Origin: Niabella drilacis
Lineage (GTDB): Bacteria > Bacteroidota > Bacteroidia > Chitinophagales > Chitinophagaceae
Assembly (NCBI RefSeq): GCF_900101395.1
Contig: NZ_FMZO01000011.1
Coordinates: forward strand, 93,210-157,209
Direction of reading: 5' to 3'
Length of the DNA stretch: 64,000 bases
The stretch's first letter is position 1, and each line of letters begins with the position of its first letter. The translations under genes were made by a program, and so were the position numbers. Of the stretch, positions 45,377 to 54,302 are shown piece by piece. The notes below the pieces were generated by a model. The model was not told the origin of the DNA, searched no databases, and saw only the letters and a list, made by a program, of their open reading frames with translations.

Positions 45377-45751
45377 CTATTGGGATATCCATATCCTGCC
45401 CAGGGCCACCAGGACGGCGATAAGAAAATAGGCAATGTTTACAAAAACATTCCGGAGCTCATTCCGCTGGTAGTGGATCCGCGCTGCAAAAGGCATGATA
45501 GCAGCCAGGCAAAATGCAGCCACCGGTGTAAGCCATGGCATTATATCGAAGTATACGGGTACGATCAGTCCGGCAACCCCTGCAAGTTCCAATATACCAA
45601 TAATCCTGACGGAAAGCCGGGAAAGTCCTTCAACCCCCGTTTGCCCGATGGCTACCAGCTTTTTGGGAGGCAATACAGTTTTGCAAATGCCTGAATACAG
45701 AAAACCGGCGGCCATTAAAACCTGTAAGATCCAAAGAATAATGTTACTCAT
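45377..45751 (-). CDS. DoxX family membrane protein
   Basis: 124 aa from the ATG at 45751; the longer frame has 21 unlikely residues. Four TM segments: ILWILQVLMAAGFLYSGICK, IIGILELAGVAGLIVPVY, and two more. The DoxX family is often under redox- or cyclic-nucleotide-sensing regulators, and here a Crp/Fnr gene is 67 bp upstream on the same strand. Confidence 0.85.
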   Translation of the reverse strand: MSNIILWILQVLMAAGFLYSGICKTVLPPKKLVAIGQTGVEGLSRLSVRIIGILELAGVAGLIVPVYFDIMPWLTPVAAFCLAAIMPFAARIHYQRNELRNVFVNIAYFLIAVLVALGRIWISQ

Positions 45752-45818
45752 AGTTTTTCTCTTTTCAATACAAAGGTCAAAACATGCAGCAACACCGCCT
45801 TTGACATTTATCAAAAAC

Positions 45819-46382
45819 TCAGATCTGTGCGCGTATCCTGCTCAGGGTTTCCTGTGTAATGCCCAGGTAGGAAGCGATCATACCAAGCGGCACCCGCTGA
45901 ATAAATGAGGGATTTGATTGCATCAATATTTTATAGCGTTCCAGGGCGGTTGCAAAATGCAGATCGTCAAACTTCTGCTGCAGCTGTATTAAACCATGGG
46001 CTACCAGCATCCTGAAAAGATGTTCTATATCATGATAACGGGCGCAGAGTTCGTCAAGCACATCGCGGTGCAACACATAAAGCACCGTATCCTCCAGTAT
46101 CTCAATACCGCGCCGGTCGGGCCTTCGTGTGATAAAACTGATTATGGAGCAGGCAAACGAGTTTTCATCGCTGATCCAGTCCGTAATATCTTTACCATCC
46201 TTCAGGTAATAGGTCCGGGTCAGCCCTTTATCAATAAAGTACAGGCATTTACAGGTGGTATCCGGTCTAACAAGAATGGTTCCCCTGGGCAATACCTGCT
46301 TTTGCAGCTGTTTGACCAGCTCCTGCCTGCTTTGTTCAGACAGCGTTGCGTACTGTGCTACCGTTACAAAAAAATGCTCCAT
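45819..46382 (-). CDS. Crp/Fnr family transcriptional regulator
   Basis: 187-aa protein: an N-terminal cyclic-nucleotide-binding-like barrel (LPRGTILVRPDTTCKCLYFI, GLTRTYYLKDGKDITDWI) and a C-terminal HTH (PLGMIASYLGITQETLSRIR) close to the end. It lacks a clear cAMP pocket (no RGE-x-A-L), so the ligand is unknown. It probably controls the DoxX and DUF3995 genes downstream. Confidence 0.88.
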   Translation of the reverse strand: MEHFFVTVAQYATLSEQSRQELVKQLQKQVLPRGTILVRPDTTCKCLYFIDKGLTRTYYLKDGKDITDWISDENSFACSIISFITRRPDRRGIEILEDTVLYVLHRDVLDELCARYHDIEHLFRMLVAHGLIQLQQKFDDLHFATALERYKILMQSNPSFIQRVPLGMIASYLGITQETLSRIRAQI

Positions 46383-46551
46383 TTCCCTGATTTAATGCTT
46401 TTATACGGGCAACAAAGACCGGGCCCGGATTATTCCCAAAAGAAAAGAGAACATTCCTGTTCAAGAATATGCCGGGAGTTAAGACCGGCGCCCGTAATTG
46501 ATGCATATCAAATAAAAGAAACAGGAATAAAATGCGACGCCTAAAAAGCAT

Positions 46552-46559
46552 TACATTTG
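46552..46559 (+). promoter_or_regulatory. Predicted -7 box of the AraC gene
   Basis: TACATTTG, an exact TAnnTTTG match 31 bp before the ATG at 46591. Confidence 0.4.
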
Positions 46560-46590
46560 GGCATAGGGTAACTGATATAAATACGTTGAA

Positions 46591-47463
46591 ATGGTTGTAC
46601 CGGAGGTCTATCGCGAAAAATCGCCGTTATCTGAAAAAGATTGTTTTGTGGTGTTTGACCGGCGCAAGTCGAGTTTTACGTTCCCGGTGCATGTGCATCC
46701 CGAATTTGAACTCAACTTTGTAGACGGCGCGGCCGGGGCACAGCGCATTATCGGGGATTCCGTGGAAAGCATCGGCGAAAAAGACCTGGTGCTGATCGCC
46801 AACCCGGAGCTCAAACATGCCTGGAAAGACGGAGGCCGCAGTTTCAGTAATATCCACGAGATCACCATCCAGTTTCATCCCCAGCTCCTGGAGCAGTATT
46901 TAAATAAAAACCAGTTCCGCAGTATACAACGGCTTTTTGAAAGAGCTTCAAAAGGCGTTTGCTTTGGAGCCGCCACCATCGAAAGGGTGCAGCCGCTCCT
47001 GCATATCATTACGATGGAAAATGACGGTTTTTACTCGGTAATGCGGCTGTTTATCCTTTTACATGAACTGGCCCGGAACGAGGACTACCGGGAACTTTCC
47101 AGTGGCGCCCCGCCTGAAATTACCCGGAGCGCCGAGCTGCTTAACCGGCTGCAGGACTATGTGAGCCAGCACATCACAGATATGATCCGCCTTTCAGATG
47201 CGGCCACGCTGCTGAATATGAGCCGTTCTACTTTTGCCCGCTTTCTTCAATCTCAAACAGGACTGAATTTTACAGACTACCTCCTTGATTTCCGGATCAA
47301 CGTGGCGGTACGTAAGCTGAAAGGAACGGCATCTATACAGGATGTGGCAGATCAGTGCGGCTTTAACAGCATCTCCTACTTTTACCGGGTATTTAAAAAA
47401 GCAAAAGGTATCACGCCCGTAGAATTCAGGAGCAACTTTAAAAAGCAGCAGGTTATTGTGTAA
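46591..47463 (+). CDS. AraC family transcriptional regulator
   Basis: 290-aa protein. The N-terminal cupin sensor has FPVHVHPEFELNFV with metal-type His. The C-terminal AraC double HTH has IRLSDAATLLNMSRSTFARF and IQDVADQCGFNSISYFYRVF, then KKAKGITPVEFR. Such regulators respond to sugars. It is convergent with the GMC/Glc2DH3 genes, 31 bp from their end, and may or may not control them. Confidence 0.92.
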   Translation: MVVPEVYREKSPLSEKDCFVVFDRRKSSFTFPVHVHPEFELNFVDGAAGAQRIIGDSVESIGEKDLVLIANPELKHAWKDGGRSFSNIHEITIQFHPQLLEQYLNKNQFRSIQRLFERASKGVCFGAATIERVQPLLHIITMENDGFYSVMRLFILLHELARNEDYRELSSGAPPEITRSAELLNRLQDYVSQHITDMIRLSDAATLLNMSRSTFARFLQSQTGLNFTDYLLDFRINVAVRKLKGTASIQDVADQCGFNSISYFYRVFKKAKGITPVEFRSNFKKQQVIV

Positions 47464-47494
47464 GACCACGGGTACACCTGCAATGCGATGCATT

Positions 47495-48154
47495 TTACAG
47501 GGCCCAGGCTTTGTCGCCCTTTTTATAAGGATATGCGCCATTATAATGCCCCGGGGTTTCCACATATCGAAGCGCCTTGGTCATGCCAACCTCTGAGCTG
47601 AAATATCCCCAAAGGGTCAGTTGCCGCATCATGGTAAAATAATGGGGGGGATAATTTTCCTTCAGGTATGAAGCGCCAAAATCATTACCGGCTGCCGCCG
47701 CCCGGGTCTTTTCATCCTGTTGCTGGTTGAACTGGTCTTTTGCCTTCTTATAAGCATCCGTATTTACATATGCCCTCGCTTCGTTATACAGCCCGGTAAG
47801 AAAGCCTGCTTTTTCGGCCGGCGACAACTGCTCAAATGTTTTTTTGTATTGCCGGTTACAGGCTTCTTTTAACTGTGCAAGACCTTCTGAAAACGTTTTC
47901 CGTTCGGTTTCCGTATAGCAGTCGGTAATAACAGACTGCATAAACGTTCCAACCCGGGCAGCCCTGGCGCCGCCGGAGTCCGGGGTAGCGGGAAGGATGG
48001 TTTCACCGATCTCATCAAGCAGCGCAAGATCTGCTGCCGTAAACAGGCCGGTCTCCCCAGCCGGGTTCTTACAGCCTGATAAAAATGCGTCGGCGCCTAC
48101 CAGGGCGCCGCCCAGTAAAAGGGATACCTGTGTTAAAGCTTCTCTCCTGTTCAT
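47495..48154 (-). CDS. Gluconate 2-dehydrogenase subunit 3 family protein
   Basis: 219-aa exported protein with a Tat-like leader (MNRREALTQVSLLLGGALVG) and a lipobox LSGC (Cys28), so a Tat lipoprotein. LLDEIGETILPATPDSGGARA and GVGTFM-like VGTFMQSVITDCY are the subunit-3 pattern. It is thought to chaperone or anchor the GMC catalytic subunit, encoded 65 bp upstream. Confidence 0.88.
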   Translation of the reverse strand: MNRREALTQVSLLLGGALVGADAFLSGCKNPAGETGLFTAADLALLDEIGETILPATPDSGGARAARVGTFMQSVITDCYTETERKTFSEGLAQLKEACNRQYKKTFEQLSPAEKAGFLTGLYNEARAYVNTDAYKKAKDQFNQQQDEKTRAAAAGNDFGASYLKENYPPHYFTMMRQLTLWGYFSSEVGMTKALRYVETPGHYNGAYPYKKGDKAWAL

Positions 48155-48219
48155 AAAGCTATGTTTTTAGGGTTATCCGGTTTTCTGCACCGGCAGACCG
48201 GATACGATAACCCTACAGA

Positions 48220-49899
48220 TTAAAGATTTTGTTTTTTTAACTCGCTAACCGCGTATGCTGCCGCACGTGCGGTAAAGGCCATATAGGTTAAGGAAGGGTT
48301 TACACAACCCGCCGATGTCATAAAGGAGCCATCCGTTACAAATACATTGGGGGCATCCCAAACCTGGTTCCATTTGTTAAGCACAGAGGTCTTGGGATCC
48401 GAACCCATGCGCGCCGTTCCCATTTCGTGGATCCCCTGCCCCATTATGCCATCGTTATCAAATCCATACACATCTTTGATCCCCGCTTTTTCCAGCATTT
48501 CCTTCCCGTCGTTAATGATCTCCCGGCGCATCTTTTTTTCGTTTTCTTTCAGCTCGGCATCGATCGCCAGTACATCCAGGCCCCATTTATCTTTCCGGTT
48601 TCTATCCAGTGTAACCAGGTTATCATGGTAAGGCAGCACTTCCCCAAAACCGCCCATCCACACACTCCAGGTTCCGGCTTCTGTAAGGGCTTCCTTTAAG
48701 GCGGCGCCCACCGCTATTTCCTCAGCAGCCCTGGTGCCCCGGCCCCGGCCGGCTCCCCCCTGGTAACCAAAACCCCGGATATAATCCCGTTTTTCGCCAT
48801 TCAGGTTCCGGTACCGGGGTATATATACCCCATTGGGCCGGCGTCCGTAAGTATACATATCGTCATAGCCCTCGGCCCGCCCTCCGGCCCCGGAGCCCAG
48901 GTGATGATCCATCAGGTTATGTCCCAGCTCACCGCTGCTGCTGCCCAGCCCGCCCGGCCATATATCCGTGGCAGAGTGCAGCAGCACCCAGGTACTGTTC
49001 AGGGTGGAGGCATTCAGGAACACGATCTTTGATTTGTATTCGTAGGTCTTATTGGTTTCCGCATCCAGCACTTCCACCCCTGTCGCTCTCTTTTTATCCT
49101 TGTCGTACAGGATCTTTGTAACAATACTCCAGGGGCGCAGGGTGAGGTTGCCCGTTTTCATAGCCGCGGGCAACGTGGAGGACTGGGTACTGAAATAGCC
49201 TCCGTAAGGGCAGCCCCGGTCGCATTTATTACGGTACTGGCATTTGCTGCGCCCCGGCAATGCCTCCGTAAGATGGGCGCAACGGCCAATGATCAGGCGC
49301 CGCTGATCCCGGTAGGCCGTTTTAATACGGGCGGCCATATCTTTTTCAACAACATTCATTTCCATGGGCGGCAGAAATTGTCCATCCGGCAGCTGGGGCA
49401 GGTTTTCAATACTGCCGCTCACACCAATGAACCGCTCCACATGATCGTACCAGGGCGCAATTTCGGCATACCTTACAGGCCAGTCGATAGCAATGCCGTC
49501 TTTGGCATTGGCCTCATAGTCAATATCACTCCAACGGTAGGTCTGTTTTCCCCAGAGCAGTGAGCGCCCTCCCACCTGGTACCCGCGAAACCAGTTGAAC
49601 TGCTTCACCTCAGTATAAGGTGTTTCCGTATCATTGGCCCACCAGTCGAGGTTGATCTCGTTAGGACCAAAACCCCGGATACGGTTGGGATAAAGCCGCT
49701 TTTGTGCCAGGGTCATACTGCCATGATGGGAAAATTCCCAGGGCCCCTTGCCCGCGTTCACATAATCGGTTATATGTTTCACATCTTTGCCGCGCTCCAG
49801 CAATAACACTTTCAATCCTTTTTCACAGAGTTCTTTTGCCGCCCATCCCCCGCTGATACCGGAGCCGATCACAATAGCATCATAATGATTATCTGCCAT
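48220..49899 (-). CDS. GMC family FAD-dependent oxidoreductase
   Basis: 559-aa protein. The FAD-binding Rossmann motif is AIVIGSGISGGWAAKELC (~10-27) with VLLLERG; further motifs are YQVGGRSLLWGKQTYRW and a C-terminal GIHEMGTARMG and CVNPSLTYMAFTARA (catalytic His/Asn region). CQYRNKCDRGCPYGG supplies Cys as in gluconate/2-keto sugar dehydrogenases. It likely oxidises a sugar with electrons passed to the respiratory chain. It has no leader and is probably exported with subunit 3. Confidence 0.92.
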   Translation of the reverse strand: MADNHYDAIVIGSGISGGWAAKELCEKGLKVLLLERGKDVKHITDYVNAGKGPWEFSHHGSMTLAQKRLYPNRIRGFGPNEINLDWWANDTETPYTEVKQFNWFRGYQVGGRSLLWGKQTYRWSDIDYEANAKDGIAIDWPVRYAEIAPWYDHVERFIGVSGSIENLPQLPDGQFLPPMEMNVVEKDMAARIKTAYRDQRRLIIGRCAHLTEALPGRSKCQYRNKCDRGCPYGGYFSTQSSTLPAAMKTGNLTLRPWSIVTKILYDKDKKRATGVEVLDAETNKTYEYKSKIVFLNASTLNSTWVLLHSATDIWPGGLGSSSGELGHNLMDHHLGSGAGGRAEGYDDMYTYGRRPNGVYIPRYRNLNGEKRDYIRGFGYQGGAGRGRGTRAAEEIAVGAALKEALTEAGTWSVWMGGFGEVLPYHDNLVTLDRNRKDKWGLDVLAIDAELKENEKKMRREIINDGKEMLEKAGIKDVYGFDNDGIMGQGIHEMGTARMGSDPKTSVLNKWNQVWDAPNVFVTDGSFMTSAGCVNPSLTYMAFTARAAAYAVSELKKQNL

Positions 49900-50147
49900 A
49901 ACGATAGAATTGCTTTAAGAATTTATAAATAAAAATTTTGTCCCTGTTTTTTACAAACAACCCGATAAGAGGTATAAATATACTGATTTTCTCCAATAAT
50001 GCAATCGATTACATAAATTAAAGAACACTCCACTTTTCGCAGCTTTGCCCGAACACGCTTCTTTAAGCGATCGCCCCGCATGGAGGAAGCAGGACTCCCC
50101 CATGACCATCCCGACTCTAAATATTGCTTAACCTTACTGAATATATC

Positions 50148-50782
50148 ATGGTTATGACAGATTTTACGCATTTGGACCTGAACAAATCCTATACCTACGC
50201 AGATTATCTTACCTGGAGATTCCAGGAGCGACTGGAACTGATAAAAGGGAAGATCTTTATAATGAACCGGAATCAATTTTTATTAAAATGCGTAATTACT
50301 AGTGGTTTGTGAGGACATAAACCACGGCCCACGCCACGGTCAGTGTCCTCACTGACCGAGAAAAGAAATAATTTTGATGCCGGCTTATTATTAAACCAGG
50401 CCCGGCGCCTTTTGATGTGCGTCTTGCTGCAAAAAACAAGGCCGTTACCACCGTACTGCAACCAGCTATCTGTGTTGTTTGTGATCTGAATAAACTTGAT
50501 GACCGGGGTTGTATTGGCGCTCCTGATATTGTGGTGGAAATATTATCGCCCGGTAACAACAGCAAGGAACTAAAGAATAAGTTTGAAGTATACGAAGAGA
50601 ATGGAGTACAGGAATACCGGATCATTCACCCTGAAGAGAAAACATTTATGGCTTACATACTGGATGGGCAGGGCAGGTATCAGCCCACTGCCCTAAAAAC
50701 GATCGGAGACCATATCACAACACCGGTATTACCGGGTTTTGTGCTGGATCTTGAAAAAACATTTGATTACTATACCGGCTAA
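50148..50782 (+). pseudogene. Uma2 family (DUF820) nuclease, middle replaced by a repeat
   Basis: The 5' part (from ATG 50148) encodes YTYADYLTWRFQERLELIKG, the classic Uma2 start, ending at a stop at 50310. The 3' part (about 50400-50782, a different frame) encodes PAPFDVRLAAKNK, LQPAICVVCDLNKLDDRGC, GAPDIVVEILSPGNNSKEL and KFEVYEENGVQEYRIIHPEE, with the PD-(D/E)XK core. The ~120 bp between holds a palindromic repeat in place of the expected ~40 codons. The gene is dead, though the 3' ORF (GTG 50417) could yield a truncated protein. Confidence 0.8.
50302..50358. repeat. 57-bp double-hairpin palindromic repeat inside Uma2
   Basis: The first hairpin has arms GTGGTTT / AAACCAC (50302-50325). 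The second has arms CGGTCAGTG / CACTGACCG (50337-50358). The inner blocks GTGAGGACA and TGTCCTCAC also pair across the element. I believe this is a dispersed element family in Chitinophagaceae, from memory only. Confidence 0.65.
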
Positions 50783-50791
50783 ACCTGCACT

Positions 50792-52021
50792 TTATTTCCG
50801 GCGCTGCAGCTCCTTTTTGATCAGTCCCAGCTCACGGCCGGTTTGCCCCTTCACGGAAGTGTTTTCCTGCGCACGGCGCATCAGGTAAGGGATCACATCA
50901 TCAATGGGCCCGAAAGGCAGGTATTTGCTTACACTGCAGCCGGCAGCCGCCAGGTTAAAGGTAATATTGTCACTCATACCATAGAGCTGGCTGAAATGTA
51001 CATGCGGATGATGAAACGGAACCCCGTGCTGCTGCAGCCATGCCACTGCATCCAGGTTGCTTTTTTCATTATGGGTGGCAATGATCAGCGCTACCCGGTT
51101 CAGCCGCTCCAGGCCAAATTGCACACCGGCATTATAGTCGCGGTCAGCGCTGATCTTATCAGGCTGTATCGGGGATGCATAGCCTCTTTCTGCTGCGCGG
51201 GCCCGCTCTTTTTCCATGTAAGCCCCCCGTACCAGCTTTACCGCCAGCAGAAAATTGCGTTCCTCAGCTGCTTCGTAGCAGTCTTTTAAGAACTGCAGCC
51301 GGTCGTGCCGGTATAATTGTACCGTATTATAAATAACCGGTGTTGTTTTATTAAAGCTGTCCATCATTAAGATGGTCAATGCGTCTACCGGGTCCTGGAT
51401 CCAGGTTTCTTCCGCATCGATCAGCACACCTACTTTTTTTTCTGCAGCCTGCTCGCAGATGCGCAGCAACCGGGTGCGCACCCGGTGCCATTCTTCCTTT
51501 TCGGCAGTCTCCAGCTGGTCGATTACCTGCAGGTACCTTTTGATCAATGTTCCGGTGGCGGCGGTCATCAGCCCGTCGATCTTTTCCAGGAGCGCAAACC
51601 TCGAAAACCCCGTCACCTTTACACTCATAAAGGGAATGTTGGATTGGGTGGCAGCGTAATCAATAACCCGGATGAACTCATCCGCAGCATGATCATATTC
51701 TTGTTCGGAGTCCTCTCCTCCCTCTACACCATAATCCAGGATCACCTGTACCTGGTATTGGCCCAGTTTGGCGGCCACCTTTGCTGTTTCCGCAAGGGTT
51801 TCGCCTCCCACAAACTGCTTAAAGATCGTACTCCTGATAATCCCTTTTACAGGCAACCCGTTTTTGATCGCCCAGGGGGTGAGCCGGGTTCCCAATTTTA
51901 CCAGCGTGGGTTGCCCCATCATTGAAAAAAGCAGTCTTGCCTGTTTTAACTCCTTGTCCGACTTGTATTTAAATGCGAATTCTGTGTTATCAAATGATAC
52001 CGGTAGATTATTTTCCTGCAT
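50792..52021 (-). CDS. Proline dehydrogenase family protein
   Basis: 409-aa FAD enzyme that oxidises proline to pyrroline-5-carboxylate. It has VILDYGVEGGEDSEQEYDHA, MSVKVTGFSRFALLE, GVLIDAEETWIQDPVDALT, then LAVKLVRGAYMEKERARAAE and a C-terminal LGxYxPFG-like KYLPFGPIDDVIPYLMRRAQEN. These are all blocks of the PutA proline dehydrogenase barrel. It is monofunctional: no P5C dehydrogenase domain. It is transcribed away from the thioesterase gene. Confidence 0.93.
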   Translation of the reverse strand: MQENNLPVSFDNTEFAFKYKSDKELKQARLLFSMMGQPTLVKLGTRLTPWAIKNGLPVKGIIRSTIFKQFVGGETLAETAKVAAKLGQYQVQVILDYGVEGGEDSEQEYDHAADEFIRVIDYAATQSNIPFMSVKVTGFSRFALLEKIDGLMTAATGTLIKRYLQVIDQLETAEKEEWHRVRTRLLRICEQAAEKKVGVLIDAEETWIQDPVDALTILMMDSFNKTTPVIYNTVQLYRHDRLQFLKDCYEAAEERNFLLAVKLVRGAYMEKERARAAERGYASPIQPDKISADRDYNAGVQFGLERLNRVALIIATHNEKSNLDAVAWLQQHGVPFHHPHVHFSQLYGMSDNITFNLAAAGCSVSKYLPFGPIDDVIPYLMRRAQENTSVKGQTGRELGLIKKELQRRK

Positions 52022-52134
52022 ATAACTAAAGCAAAATATTCGTCAAAGGTAAGGGCGCTTTTCTTTTCATTTATAAAAAGATTGGCCCGGCGCAACCGTT
52101 TGAGCAGCCATTTTCTTAATTAGCCGTATCCCGT

Positions 52135-52142
52135 TACTTTTG
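52135..52142 (+). promoter_or_regulatory. Predicted -7 box of the thioesterase gene
   Basis: TACTTTTG (TAnnTTTG match) 13 bp before the ATG, with a TTTC -33 near-match 19 bp upstream. The leader would be very short. Confidence 0.4.
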
Positions 52143-52155
52143 CAAAAAATTAAAA

Positions 52156-52665
52156 ATGGCGAAAAATCCTGCAGACAGCCTGATCGTAATGACAGAACTG
52201 GTATTGCCCAATGATACCAATACCTTTGGTAACTTAATGGGCGGCCGCCTGATGTACTGGATGGATATTGCCGCTGCCCTGTCTGCCCAAAAGCACGCCA
52301 ACCTTCCTGTAGTTACGGCGTCCGTTGACAACATTTCTTTTGAGAACCCCATCAGGCTGGGCAATTCGGTACATATCGAGGCCAGGGTCACCCGGGCTTT
52401 TAATTCTTCTATGGAAGTGCACATGGTGGTACATGGGGAGGACCTGGTGAACCGCTACCGGTATAAAAGCAATGAAGCCTATTACACCTTTGTAGGCCTG
52501 GATCCCCACGGGAAACCGGCCCATGTGCCAGCGCTGGAACCGGTAACGGAAAAAGAGCTCCTGCTTTTTGAGGGCGCGCTGCGCCGCCGCCAGCTCAGGC
52601 TCATCCTGGGAGGCAAAATGAAGCCCATCGATGCTGCAGAGCTGAGGGCCCTGTTCCAGATGTAA
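52156..52665 (+). CDS. Acyl-CoA thioesterase (hotdog fold)
   Basis: 169-aa protein. LPNDTNTFGNLMGGRLMYWM, then AALSAQKHANLPVVTASVDN and FENPIRLGNSVHIEARVTRA give the acyl-CoA thioester hydrolase (BFIT/YciA-like) pattern; the Asn and Asp of the active site are present. It hydrolyses acyl-CoA to free acid and CoA. It is convergent with the FMN reductase by 3 bp. Confidence 0.9.
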   Translation: MAKNPADSLIVMTELVLPNDTNTFGNLMGGRLMYWMDIAAALSAQKHANLPVVTASVDNISFENPIRLGNSVHIEARVTRAFNSSMEVHMVVHGEDLVNRYRYKSNEAYYTFVGLDPHGKPAHVPALEPVTEKELLLFEGALRRRQLRLILGGKMKPIDAAELRALFQM

Positions 52666-52668
52666 CAC

Positions 52669-53232
52669 TTATTTCCTGCCCTGCGTGGTTTCAGCTACCC
52701 AGTCCGCATACGCTTTCAGAAACCCTTCCAGGAATTTATCCAGGCGGGCCCGGTCTGCCGACTGCGGATCATTAAAACAAGCAGCAATATTGCTGAGATA
52801 GGCTTCCGGCTGCTGCATCATGGGCACATTTAAAAACACCATAGCCTGCCGCAGGTGATGATTGGCTCCAAATGCGCCCAGTCCCCCGGGCGTAACGCTG
52901 GCCACTGCACCGGGTTTCCGGTTCCACACACTTTTTCCCGATGGCCGGGAGCCTACGTCGATGGCGTTCTTTAGGAGCCCGGGAATGGAGCGGTTATATT
53001 CCGGTGTTACAAAAATGATCCCGTCCTTTGCCCGGATGGCCTCCCGGAACCGCAGCCAGGGCTCAGGAGTATGTTGCTCAAGGTCTTCGTTATACAGGGG
53101 CAGATCGCCGATCTCAACGATCTCCAGCTGCAGTCCGGAAGGCGCCAGGCGGATCATTTCCGCTGCTACCTTACGGCTGTAAGAGGCGGCCCGCAGACTT
53201 CCTACCAGCAGGCCGATTTTTTGAATGCTCAT
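52669..53232 (-). CDS. NADPH-dependent FMN reductase
   Basis: 187-aa flavodoxin-like protein with GSLRAASYSRKVAAEM (FMN phosphate loop) and FVTPEYNRSIPGLLKNAID, the family hallmark (YNRSIPG); GLGAFGANHHLRQAMVFL follows. It reduces quinones, azo dyes or flavin. The gene is monocistronic. Confidence 0.92.
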   Translation of the reverse strand: MSIQKIGLLVGSLRAASYSRKVAAEMIRLAPSGLQLEIVEIGDLPLYNEDLEQHTPEPWLRFREAIRAKDGIIFVTPEYNRSIPGLLKNAIDVGSRPSGKSVWNRKPGAVASVTPGGLGAFGANHHLRQAMVFLNVPMMQQPEAYLSNIAACFNDPQSADRARLDKFLEGFLKAYADWVAETTQGRK

Positions 53233-53323
53233 AATAAAAGCTTTGGTTAAAAATAGGCGAACCCTTCAAAAAAAACAAAACCTGCCCCTGTGTACCAACC
53301 GCGGGGAACAAAGGAGCAGGCTT

Positions 53324-53486
53324 AGAGCCTGTTTAAAATTCATTCAATGGCTTTATTATGGCTGTTTTGGGCTGCAACTGCGTTAAATTTTTCGCCATAG
53401 TGGCCTACTATGCCTGCAAAATTTTCCTTGTTTCGCTCCAAAATAGCTTCATAATAAATTCCATCAATTAAATTTAAACAGGCTCT
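53324..53486 (-). mobile_element. 163-bp MITE, copy 1
   Basis: The terminal inverted repeats open AGAGCCTGTTTAAA and extend imperfectly for ~47 bp. The copy is 161/163 identical to the reverse complement of 55535-55697. The GAGCC...GGCTC core is flanked on both sides by TTA, a 3-bp target duplication. No transposase gene. The 3-bp T-N-A duplication resembles the IS1031 group of IS5 (inference). Confidence 0.85.
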
Positions 53487-53863
53487 TATATCATCGTTCT
53501 TTTTGCCCTCATAGCGGCTCCCGTGGCTACAGAAATCTTTCGGTATTTCAGAGCAGGGCAAACGCACCTGATTTCAGCATTGTTCAGCTCCGGAGGAGCA
53601 GCGTGTTTATAGTAATCTGCTGTTTTATCAACCCGGCTCCTGTAGGAGCCGCGTGTTTGTTGGGCCCGAAATTTTACGCGGCTCCTACAGGAGCCGGCTT
53701 TTCTCTTTAATACCTTGCTATAAACACGAGGCACTCACCGTGCCTGAAAATGCTCCTGGTGTGCTCTTTTCACCCAATTTAGATGCGTTTATCCTGTGTT
53801 TCAGAGATTCTGTAGTCCGATCAAAATACAAATGTTTATATTAGCCCATTAAAAGTTTCACCC
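53487..53863. other. Intergenic region with REP-like hairpins
   Basis: 377 bp upstream of aroQ. It contains the hairpin cluster described at 53587-53696 and otherwise no ORF; the aroQ promoter must lie in its last part (a TATTAGCC-type -7 near 53837). Confidence 0.4.
53587..53696. repeat. REP-like cluster of GGCTCC..GGAGCC hairpins
   Basis: Two hairpins, GGCTCCTGTAGGAGCC (53635-53650) and GGCTCCTACAGGAGCC (53680-53695), face each other across a 29-bp spacer. A third related unit (GCTCCGGAGGAGC) sits at 53587. Two of the three units are followed by GCGTGTTTRT, typical of an interspersed repeat. Confidence 0.65.
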
Positions 53864-54289
53864 ATGCATCTTGTAATTATCAACGGCCCCAATCTTAACC
53901 TGCTGGGCAGGCGGGAACCCGGTATCTATGGCAGCTCCAGCTTCGAATCATTCTTTGAGCAGCTGAGGGAAAAATACCCTGCGATCCGCTTTGATTATTT
54001 CCAGAGCAATATCGAAGGTGAACTGGTAACCGCCCTGCAGCAATACGGGTTTGAAGCAGATGGCATCATCCTGAACCCGGCGGCCTATACCCATACTTCT
54101 GTTGCCATTGGCGATGCCATTGCCGCTATCAACACACCGGTGATAGAAGTGCATATCAGCAATGTGCATGCCCGTGAAGATTTCAGGAAAATATCCCATG
54201 TAAGTGCCAAAGCGGCCGGCAGTATTATCGGACTGGGCTTAAAAGGATATGAACTGGCCGTTAACTATTTCCAGGACTCAAAAAAATAA
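53864..54289 (+). CDS. aroQ: 3-dehydroquinate dehydratase, type II
   Basis: 141-aa enzyme of the shikimate pathway (dehydroquinate to dehydroshikimate). It has IINGPNLNLLGRREPGIYG with the catalytic Tyr (Y22) and Arg (R17), FQSNIEGELV, ILNPAAYTHTSVA (N71), and IEVHISNVHAREDFR (His102). All active-site residues are present and the length matches the dodecameric type II family. The gene lies between two inverted MITE copies with the MFS gene. Confidence 0.95.
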   Translation: MHLVIINGPNLNLLGRREPGIYGSSSFESFFEQLREKYPAIRFDYFQSNIEGELVTALQQYGFEADGIILNPAAYTHTSVAIGDAIAAINTPVIEVHISNVHAREDFRKISHVSAKAAGSIIGLGLKGYELAVNYFQDSKK

Positions 54290-54302
54290 CCGTCCAAGCC
54301 AT

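Noticed and set aside
53324-53486. Coding sequence within the MITE
   Set aside because: A short open frame crosses the element, but it is identical in both copies because the DNA is repeated; no transposase motif.
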